DNA of 64,000 nt from Tissierella sp. P1 (GTDB lineage: Bacteria; Bacillota; Clostridia; Tissierellales; Tissierellaceae): contig NZ_NPMN01000010.1 in assembly GCF_002266425.1 (NCBI RefSeq), positions 62,001 through 126,000 of the forward strand. The letters run 5' to 3'. Under the pieces are notes generated by a model. The model ran no database searches. It worked only from the letters and a program-made list of their open reading frames with translations, and was not told where the DNA came from. Shown here one piece after another: positions 58,604 through 64,000 of the stretch. Made by a program: the position numbers and the translations under genes. Each line of letters opens with the position of its first letter. Within the stretch, counting starts at the first letter, position 1.

Positions 58604-59140
58604 ATGATTACATTAGTCACAGGCGGAGCTAGATCAGGAAAAAGCCGATTTGCAGAAAATCTATATAAAGATGGAAAAGATGTAGTATATATAGCCACAT
58701 CTAAGATAACAGATGCTGAAATGAGGGAAAGGGTAAAACTTCACCAAGAATCTAGACCAAGTGAATGGAGAACTTATGAGGGGAACTATGATCTTCAGAA
58801 CTCCATAGGTAAAGAGGTGAATTACTTACTTGATTGTATCACTGTCCTTACATCTAATATAATGTTCGATATATCAAAAGATGTGGAATATATAGATTAT
58901 GATATGCAAAGGCGAATAGAAGATACAGTAATTCGAGAGATACAAAATTTAATCAACGGTATTAGGCTAAAAGATTATAATCTGGTTTTAGTAACAAATG
59001 AAGTAGGAGATTCCATAGTGCCAGAACACCATATATCTAGGGTTTTTAGAGATATTCAAGGAAGGATAAACCAAAGAATCGCTTCATTAGCAGATGAGGT
59101 TTATTTGGTATGTTGTGGCATACCAGTGAAAATCAAATGA
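58604..59140 (+). CDS. cobU: Adenosylcobinamide kinase / cobinamide-phosphate guanylyltransferase CobU
   Basis: The 178-residue protein has the P-loop GGARSGKSRFAE, ATSKITDAEMRERVKLHQESRPSEW-type motif, LLDCITVL and VTNEVGDSIVPEH. It phosphorylates and guanylates adenosylcobinamide. Its stop overlaps the cobS start (ATGA). Confidence 0.95.
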   Translation: MITLVTGGARSGKSRFAENLYKDGKDVVYIATSKITDAEMRERVKLHQESRPSEWRTYEGNYDLQNSIGKEVNYLLDCITVLTSNIMFDISKDVEYIDYDMQRRIEDTVIREIQNLINGIRLKDYNLVLVTNEVGDSIVPEHHISRVFRDIQGRINQRIASLADEVYLVCCGIPVKIK

Positions 59141-59871
59141 TAAAAGGGCTCATACTTTCTTTACAGTTCTTTTCAAGAATACCTATTAATATTAATGTAG
59201 ATTTTAATGAAAAGAATATTAGATACAGTATATTCTTTCTTCCTTTAGTTGGAGCTATAATAGGAGGCTTTGGAGGATTAATCTATTATTTGATTTCTCC
59301 ATACAATAGACTTGTTGCTTCCTTTTTGGCACTACTCGCCGCTATAATATTAACAGGCGGTCTACATATAGACGGCCTTTCCGATACCTTTGATGGATTT
59401 TTATCCAATAGAGATAAGGAAAGAACATTAGAAATAATGAAGGATAGTAGAATTGGTGCCTTTGGAGTTCTGAGCCTTGTACTTCTGATTCTATTTAAAT
59501 TCATATTGATATATAGCATTGAAAACTTGCCTCTAGCTATAATCTTATCCTTTGCGAATAGTAGATTGGTGGTTGCAAGAATAATATCATATAAGAAGAA
59601 TGCTAGACCTGGTGGATTAGGTGACTTATTTCATAAAAGTAATCCTAAGAGTTTAATGATTGCAAGTGGGATTATTTATATGGCTATTTTGATATTATTA
59701 GACATAAGGTATTTAATTCCATTACTAATTACATTTTTAGCTGGAGAATACATATCAAGCATATCCTATAAAAAGATAGATGGATTGACTGGAGATGTAT
59801 ATGGTGCAATTATAGAATTAGGAGAGGTTGTTTCCTTACTTAGCTTTTGGAGTGTGATGTTATGGATATAA
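59137..59871 (+). CDS. cobS: Cobalamin-5'-phosphate synthase CobS
   Basis: The 244-residue membrane protein starts with GLILSLQFFSRIPI and has GGLHIDGLSDTFDGF with the Asp-rich metal site, KDSRIGAFG, and ARPGGLG. It joins AdoGDP-cobinamide to alpha-ribazole (phosphate) in the membrane. I use the ATG overlapping the cobU stop; the open frame 27 bp upstream starts from TTG without support. Confidence 0.94.
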   Translation: MIKGLILSLQFFSRIPININVDFNEKNIRYSIFFLPLVGAIIGGFGGLIYYLISPYNRLVASFLALLAAIILTGGLHIDGLSDTFDGFLSNRDKERTLEIMKDSRIGAFGVLSLVLLILFKFILIYSIENLPLAIILSFANSRLVVARIISYKKNARPGGLGDLFHKSNPKSLMIASGIIYMAILILLDIRYLIPLLITFLAGEYISSISYKKIDGLTGDVYGAIIELGEVVSLLSFWSVMLWI

Positions 59872-60422
59872 TTATGATACGCCATGGAGAATCAGAGGAT
59901 AATATACAAAGGATTTTTAGCAGGGATGATACTAGGCTTACAGAGAAGGGTATAGAACAGATAAAGAAGACTAAGGAATTAATAAATAAATTTAGCTATG
60001 ACAAAGTATATTATAGTCCGTTAAAAAGAACGGTGGAGACATTGGAGAACCTAGGATTAATAGGCACTGAGGATATAAGAATTAGGGAAATTAACTTTGG
60101 AATATTCACTGGAAAAACCTTTGAAGAAATATCAGAGATTTATCCTGATGAAACTAAATCCTGGTTAGATGATACACAAAGCTATATTATTCCTGAAGGG
60201 GAAAGCTTATTAGATGTATATAATAGGGTAAGGGAATTTTTAGATGAAGTATCTCAATATAAGGAGAACATATTACTCGTCACCCATGATTGTGTTATTC
60301 GCTTGGCATTATCTTGGATATTCGATAATCCAGATTATTTCTTTAAGTTTAAAGTAGATAATGGAAGTATAAACATAATATCAATAGAAGATGGATTTAA
60401 ATATATAAAGAAAATAAATTGA
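59862..60422 (+). CDS. cobC: Alpha-ribazole phosphatase CobC (histidine phosphatase family)
   Basis: The 186-residue protein begins MDIIMIRHGESEDN with the RHGE phosphohistidine motif, and has YYSPLKRTVETLE, INFGIFTGKTFEEI and VTHDCVIRLAL. As the last gene of the cobalamin operon, overlapping cobS by 10 bp, it most likely removes the phosphate of alpha-ribazole phosphate or cobalamin phosphate. The start is the ATG after GGAG. Confidence 0.9.
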   Translation: MDIIMIRHGESEDNIQRIFSRDDTRLTEKGIEQIKKTKELINKFSYDKVYYSPLKRTVETLENLGLIGTEDIRIREINFGIFTGKTFEEISEIYPDETKSWLDDTQSYIIPEGESLLDVYNRVREFLDEVSQYKENILLVTHDCVIRLALSWIFDNPDYFFKFKVDNGSINIISIEDGFKYIKKIN

Positions 60423-60458
60423 CATAAGAGGATAGTTTTTTTGAAATTGACACAAGGG

Positions 60459-60501
60459 GACGGTTCTTCTGTGCGGTTGTACAGAAGAGCTGTCTTTTTT
60501 T
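60459..60501 (+). terminator. Terminator of the cobalamin operon
   Basis: GACGGTTCTTCTGT and ACAGAAGAGCTGTC (with wobble pairs) form a 14-bp stem followed by seven Ts. The 223-bp gap before the next gene shows nothing else. Confidence 0.9.
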
Positions 60502-60645
60502 ACATATAAGATAACTTTCATTTTAAGATATTAAAATTATTTTTAATTTTTGGACAAAAGTTAGCTGACTTTAAGATTTAAAGATTATATGATTAGTATA
60601 AAAAATTTAATATATTTGTTTTAAATATTATAGGAGGCGAATCAT

Positions 60646-61050
60646 ATGCAAATTAAAGCATGGATAAAGCGTACATTAATTTATACTCTTATTTTAGCAT
60701 TTGGTTTTTCATTAGGATTAGCAGGCCAGGTATCAGCAAATTCATATCTTAATCAAAGTTTTATGCCAGCACCGGAATATCCTAAGAACGAGTCCGGCGA
60801 GACATACGGCTCTGCGTTAAAAGCAACTTCGCCCGCTAACGAACCAGATCTTATTCAAGCAATTGGCGAAGATGGAACTGTTGGATATGTGAGAAATTCA
60901 GATCTTATTGATAAACAGCCTAAGACTCCAGAAGAGGCTCTAAAAATGAATACAGAAACTTGTGAAAAAGAGATTACTCTTTATGCTTCAGACGGTAAGA
61001 CAGTCATAGGTAATTTTAAAATTACAAAAGGAATAGTAGTAGAAAGGTAG
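60646..61050 (+). CDS. Small secreted protein of unknown function
   Basis: The 134-residue protein starts behind TAGGAGG. Residues 1-32 form a typical signal peptide (LIYTLILAFGFSLGLAGQVSA). The mature part has YGSALKATSPANEPDLIQA, GEDGTVGYVRNSDL and the end LYASDGKTVIGNFKITKG. I recall similar hypothetical exported proteins in other Firmicutes but cannot assign a function. Codons such as GCC, GCG and CGC are more common here than in the cobalamin genes. It begins the island-like end of the window. Confidence 0.75.
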   Translation: MQIKAWIKRTLIYTLILAFGFSLGLAGQVSANSYLNQSFMPAPEYPKNESGETYGSALKATSPANEPDLIQAIGEDGTVGYVRNSDLIDKQPKTPEEALKMNTETCEKEITLYASDGKTVIGNFKITKGIVVER

Positions 61051-61087
61051 TAAAATACCATAACTCGGCGCATGTCGATTTGAAGTG

Positions 61088-61134
61088 AACCCTTTTTGAT
61101 AGATAAAAAAACAAAATCTAATGAAAAGGGTTAT
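61088..61134 (+). terminator. Terminator after the small secreted protein gene
   Basis: AACCCTTTT and AAAAGGGTT, with inner GATAGAT/ATCTAAT pairing, are followed by ATTTTTATT. Confidence 0.75.
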
Positions 61135-61383
61135 TTTTATTCCAAAAGCAATTTATACTACGGGAAATAATATAACCTCGGCTAATGTCAAAGTATTTGA
61201 TGTGCGGTATCCACTTTCCATTTATGAATTTGTTAATAATCTAACAAGTGGTGGAGAATTAGAATGTCGAAAGATAAAAAATATATGTTGCTTCACGATA
61301 AGGAACATATGAAGAACTGTATTAATAAAAAACAAAATAAACCTGACAAGCCTCCTGTGAATTTAGTCCTTACCTTCTCTTAG
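61135..61383 (+). pseudogene. Possible remnant coding segment in two frames
   Basis: A frame giving ANVKVFDVRYPLSIYEFVNN ends at 61312 with an unlikely tail, while a second frame from ATG 61272 gives SKDKKYMLLHDKEHMKNC and stops at 61383. Both look protein-like, and the change of frame near 61265-61275 suggests a degraded gene. The first 14 bases of the only start for the first frame (61121) lie inside the terminator at 61088-61134. I do not recognise the family. Confidence 0.35.
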
Positions 61384-61463
61384 CTACATAGATTTTTGAA
61401 GTCAATCATACCTATGGTGAATGTAAACAGAAAAAGTTGTAACAATGGAATAACAATTTATCG

Positions 61464-61491
61464 TTTACATTTTGTCCCATCCCACCTCTCT
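61464..61491 (+). promoter_or_regulatory. TTTACA-N16-CTCTCT promoter upstream of the small sigma factor
   Basis: TTTACA (61464-61469), exactly 16 bp, CTCTCT (61486-61491). TTTACA is the -35 element reported for TcdR/BotR/TetR/UviA-class sigma factors. Two more copies with the same spacing occur downstream. It lies 26 bp before the sigma-factor start and would make the gene self-activating. Confidence 0.65.
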
Positions 61492-61516
61492 ATCATATAG
61501 AAAGGTGGGATGTTCT

Positions 61517-62056
61517 ATGTTGAAAGATATAATTCTCAATGCGCAGGCAGGAAACGATGACTCCATTCTTATTATGGTAGATAAGTTTAATCCTTTGCTC
61601 AAAAAGTACTCCTATAAACTTAGTTATGATGATGCATACAACGACCTATTAGCAGATTTTTTAGACCTGATTAAAAACATTGACATGAGCAGGCTTCGTC
61701 ATAATTGTGAAGTGGGCATAGTTTCATACATATGTAAATCCGTATATTCGAGCTATATTAATAAATCTAAGACTAACTGCAAATATTTCCAATCAACAAT
61801 TCCATTTTCAGGACTAAATGAGAATGAAAAGTATTACGCAGAACTATCTTTGTCAACAGTTGATAGAGACGATGCTTTGTTAGTATCCAGCCTTAATGAA
61901 ATTTTGAACCAGCATGAGTTTTGTATCATATATACGATTTATTTTTTGGGATACTCATCAGCGGATATTGCTCAATCAAGTGGTACGTCACGTCAAGCAG
62001 TTAACCAAACAAAACGTAGGGCTTTAGAAAAATTACGAAAAGCCTTTGTTGTTTAG
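61517..62056 (+). CDS. Small alternative sigma factor, TcdR/BotR/UviA-like
   Basis: The 179-residue protein begins MLKDIILNAQAGNDDSILIMVDKFNPLLKKYSYKLS-type helices (region 2: core-binding and -10), has the linker SKTNCKYFQ, and ends with a sigma region 4 helix-turn-helix (YFLGYSSADIAQSSGTSRQAV...RALEKLRKAF). Its length and layout match the toxin/bacteriocin sigma factors of clostridia. The start is the ATG after AGGTGGG; the frame extends 45 bp further into the promoter but without support. The three TTTACA-N16 promoters around it suggest that it drives itself and its neighbours. No anti-sigma gene is seen. Confidence 0.8.
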   Translation: MLKDIILNAQAGNDDSILIMVDKFNPLLKKYSYKLSYDDAYNDLLADFLDLIKNIDMSRLRHNCEVGIVSYICKSVYSSYINKSKTNCKYFQSTIPFSGLNENEKYYAELSLSTVDRDDALLVSSLNEILNQHEFCIIYTIYFLGYSSADIAQSSGTSRQAVNQTKRRALEKLRKAFVV

Positions 62057-62141
62057 TATCTATTTGTGTGGACTAAACCCACCCGCCTTTAGCTGTATAC
62101 ACTTTAAGCCTTACCTTTGAATTGAAATATTTCTTTATAAG

Positions 62142-62169
62142 TTTACAAATTACAAACGTTTTTCTCCTT
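62142..62169 (+). promoter_or_regulatory. TTTACA-N16-CTCCTT promoter upstream of the candidate RNA
   Basis: TTTACA (62142-62147), 16 bp, CTCCTT (62164-62169), followed by ATTTTTT. It lies 85 bp after the sigma gene stop codon and 14 bp before the first stem of the structured region. There is no ORF directly behind it. Confidence 0.6.
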
Positions 62170-62175
62170 ATTTTT

Positions 62176-62400
62176 TGTATTCAACCCAAGTTTTCCAGAC
62201 TTTCGACGCCGTCAACCTTCCTGGGTTACTCTTTTCGAGGCTCAGTTACTTTCAGGCCTACTACCTGACTAGCTACGCTTAGTGGCTGCGATTACTCCCA
62301 GACACCCAAGACTCGCTATTGGTGACTCGGCTGGTGTCTTCCCAAGCAAGGTTTCCACTTGCTAAACTTCACAACATGGGCTTAGTCGCATAATTATTTG
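62176..62400 (+). ncRNA. Candidate structured non-coding RNA
   Basis: These 225 bp have no ORF of note, are visibly richer in G+C than the flanks, and can form many short stems: AACCCA (62183-62188) with TGGGTT (62222-62227); GAC with GTC (62205-62213); CAGG with CCTG (62253-62267); AGACACC (62300-62306) with GGTGTCT (62333-62339) around CCAA/TTGG; AGCAAG with CTTGCT (62345-62363). The plus strand is favoured because a TTTACA-N16 promoter lies just upstream. I do not recognise an established RNA family, and the strand is not proved. Confidence 0.45.
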
Positions 62401-62407
62401 TATAGCG

Positions 62408-62435
62408 TTTACAAATCATTTATCGGGATCTCTTT
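62408..62435 (+). promoter_or_regulatory. TTTACA-N16-CTCTTT promoter upstream of the small secreted-protein cassette
   Basis: TTTACA (62408-62413), 16 bp, CTCTTT (62430-62435). It would transcribe the small ORF at 62468 and the secreted protein at 62646. Confidence 0.65.
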
Positions 62436-62467
62436 AGTAAGTAAGCTTGCAAGCCAACATCATTAAA

Positions 62468-62626
62468 GTGGGGGAGACTTTATCGAATACTCAGCGCAGG
62501 GTCCCGGCTGAACTCGACCCACAGGAAGAAGACGCAAAATACGAGATGAAAGGGGGTAATTCCAATGTTTCCATAAATGCGCTCATACACAGCAGATTTA
62601 TAACACTTCTATCATTATCCAAATAA
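62468..62626 (+). CDS. Small charged protein, unknown function
   Basis: A 52-codon frame starts at GTG (62468), or at TTG 62447 adding seven residues. It contains NTQRRVPAELDPQEEDAKYE, MKGGNSNVS and a hydrophobic end. The composition is protein-like, and a TTTACA-N16 promoter lies 33 bp upstream of the GTG. No signal peptide is seen. The ribosome site is not clear. The function is unknown; a leader or accessory peptide of the cassette is possible. Confidence 0.5.
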   Translation: MGETLSNTQRRVPAELDPQEEDAKYEMKGGNSNVSINALIHSRFITLLSLSK

Positions 62627-62645
62627 AAAGAAAAGGAGAATTACA

Positions 62646-63062
62646 ATGAAAAAGTCTATTAAATCAATCATGACTCTGGCCCTGGTCATTACCATTCTGT
62701 CCGTAAGTGCGATGTCAGCTTTCGCTGCTTCAAGTTTTTCTACCTCTACTCAGAAAAACGGCACACTTAGTGGAGGAACGTATTGCGGAGTCGGAGGCTC
62801 ACCTAATCTTAGTTTCTCAGAAACACTTCTAGCTTCCCCTACCTCAAGCTCCTATATCAAAGCATCTCACCAAGTGGTAAATTATTCTACTGGAGCTACT
62901 GTTGCAACACCAAGTTCTGGTTCTGGGTATAATACGAGCTACGTTTCGTCATATGTCTATTTGAACGCTGGAAAATACACTTCTTACGGTACGCATGATT
63001 TCTATAACGGCTCTGAGACAATATCCAAATATACAAATCTTGTCGGATTTACCGTCTATTAG
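62646..63062 (+). CDS. Small secreted beta-rich protein, cassette cargo candidate
   Basis: The 138-residue protein starts behind AAAGGAG. Residues 1-27 form a clear signal peptide (IMTLALVITILSVSAMSAFA). The mature 110 residues are rich in Ser, Thr, Gly and Tyr, with SGGTYCGVGGSPN, GSGYNTSYVSSYVYL and a single Cys, and look beta-rich. It is coded with CTG, GCG, ATC and GCC codons unlike the cobalamin genes. The position behind a toxin/bacteriocin-type sigma factor suggests an exported effector or bacteriocin-like protein. I do not recognise the family; the role is inferred. Confidence 0.7.
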   Translation: MKKSIKSIMTLALVITILSVSAMSAFAASSFSTSTQKNGTLSGGTYCGVGGSPNLSFSETLLASPTSSSYIKASHQVVNYSTGATVATPSSGSGYNTSYVSSYVYLNAGKYTSYGTHDFYNGSETISKYTNLVGFTVY

Positions 63063-63076
63063 CATTTATGTAGTCT

Positions 63077-63105
63077 GGCAGGAACGCGCGTTGCGCGTTC
63101 CTGCC
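63077..63105. terminator. Strong GC-rich hairpin between the secreted protein and lipoprotein genes
   Basis: GGCAGGAACGCGC and its exact reverse complement form a 13-bp stem with a GTT loop (63077-63105). There is no T tract, so it may lower downstream expression or protect the upstream mRNA rather than stop all transcription. Confidence 0.7.
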
Positions 63106-63184
63106 AAATAACCAAAAGAAGATATTCCGCATAGATAATCCAGCATACAAAAATCTTCATAATTTGAAAGGAATGATCATTAAC

Positions 63185-64000
63185 ATGAGAAAGATAGCAG
63201 TATTTCTGGTGATAGGCATATTATTTTTGTTTTCATCTTGCGCGAAGGAACCCATTCCGGCGGAATCACTGCCGACGGGTATAGATCCCCTTAATACTTC
63301 GGAGAGTAGTAATTATGGTCAATTATCGGCAATAGGAAAACCACTGCCGGAGGGTACGATATCGCGTAAAAGGGTAAACTCTCCGCATACCTTGGGATAC
63401 GATGTATACAACGGCGAGCCTATCGAAGTTTCACTCGAAGTCTTAGCAAGCGAAACTCCAACTTATACAGAGGGTTACATGGTTTTTGTCGAGGGTATAC
63501 CTGTACTTTCCAGAATTAAGGTAGACGGTGTTATGCACGAAAAAGAGAAATATATGCACATTGTTGACCATCGCGAGGAAACCACGACAAATGTGAATTT
63601 ATATTTTGAGCCGCTTGGATTTCAAAAAAAAGAAATTGTGGAGTTTTATATTGCGTATATATTTACTCCTTCCTATATTCTATACGAGTATTATCCTTTA
63701 TATGGAAACACACATAAGATAATGAACGCTCCTTCGATCCCTGTTAAAATAGAAAGAGGAAGCGATTCCACAACGAAAAAAATGGCATTGTTCCCCTCAA
63801 GAACATATGAGATTCCTAATGAAATATATAAAATGTATGAGCATGAAGATGGGACGAATTATTTAGACTCAGACCCAATTGTCGAATTATACGATGGCAG
63901 CGGGAATCAGATTGTACAACAAATGGGTGCAAACGGCTATACAGATTTAAAGATCAAACTATATGGAGCAAATTCAACCCAATATAGACTTACACTATTA
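63185..64000 (+). CDS. Lipoprotein of unknown function (3' end outside window)
   Basis: The frame is open from ATG 63185 to the last base (272 codons), so the C-terminus is missing. The signal peptide RKIAVFLVIGILFLFSSC has a lipobox Cys near residue 19. The mature part has a Thr/Ser-rich linker and an extracellular domain with YTEGYMVFVEGIPVL, VNLYFEPLGFQKKE and IVELYDGSGNQIV. Codon use follows the preceding cassette gene. It could be an immunity or surface partner of the secreted protein upstream, but no homology is recognised. Confidence 0.75.
   Translation, partial: MRKIAVFLVIGILFLFSSCAKEPIPAESLPTGIDPLNTSESSNYGQLSAIGKPLPEGTISRKRVNSPHTLGYDVYNGEPIEVSLEVLASETPTYTEGYMVFVEGIPVLSRIKVDGVMHEKEKYMHIVDHREETTTNVNLYFEPLGFQKKEIVEFYIAYIFTPSYILYEYYPLYGNTHKIMNAPSIPVKIERGSDSTTKKMALFPSRTYEIPNEIYKMYEHEDGTNYLDSDPIVELYDGSGNQIVQQMGANGYTDLKIKLYGANSTQYRLTLL

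Noticed and set aside
61121..61312. 63-codon ORF as an intact gene
   Set aside because: Its start lies inside the terminator hairpin and its tail is not protein-like; listed instead as a possible remnant.

Overview
The window is AT-rich DNA (roughly one third G+C by eye) with short intergenic gaps, AGGAGG-type ribosome binding sites, occasional TTG/GTG starts, a T-box leader, a cobalamin riboswitch, anaerobic corrin-ring genes and a K+-type membrane pyrophosphatase. Together these point to an anaerobic low-GC Firmicute of the Clostridia/Tissierellales kind. I cannot name the species.

Layout. (a) 1-10002: large repeat-rich secreted proteins, then two small exported proteins that together look like a split intrinsic-factor/transcobalamin, then a complete ECF transporter (T, double A, S); probably a corrinoid-uptake locus. 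(b) 10183-22032: housekeeping genes: secG, hppA, an alpha/beta hydrolase, a MurF-like ligase, ddl, rnr, smpB, ssrA (tmRNA), and argS behind a T-box. (c) 22354-26747, minus strand: MoxR / DUF58 / transglutaminase membrane operon. (d) 27043-29475: a sensor-less sigma-54 activator divergent from a secondary-alcohol dehydrogenase that has a -24/-12 promoter. (e) 29672-36118: degV, a MerR regulator, an exported FMN+FAD reductase, an NhaC antiporter, and sodA behind a long palindrome. (f) 36256-41473: mprF, a TIM-barrel protein, cbiP and cbiB. (g) 41585-60422: a cobalamin riboswitch followed by one long operon holding cobalt uptake (cbiMNQO), cbiK, cbiL, btuFCD, cobD, cbiA, cbiCDETFGHJ, a Cys-rich protein, cobT, cobU, cobS and cobC. 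With cbiP and cbiB this covers the anaerobic route from sirohydrochlorin to cobalamin, apart from corrinoid adenosylation. (h) 60459-64000: an island of different codon use containing a small TcdR/UviA-like sigma factor, three copies of one unusual promoter (TTTACA-N16-CTCYYT), a candidate structured RNA, small secreted proteins and a lipoprotein cut by the window end.

Points that stand out. The iterated promoter set around the small sigma factor looks like a self-contained regulon. Both corrin amidases seem to have lost glutaminase function independently: CbiP lacks its whole glutaminase domain, and CbiA has Ala where the nucleophilic Cys should be. This suggests ammonia-driven amidation. 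Two separate genes carry the two halves of an intrinsic-factor-like corrinoid binder.

Caution: eight genes (the adhesin at 903, murF, argS, degV, cbiB, cbiM, cobD, cobT) are each broken by one single-base indel. Several are normally essential, so sequencing or assembly error is the simplest explanation. I annotate them as single genes and give the likely indel position.
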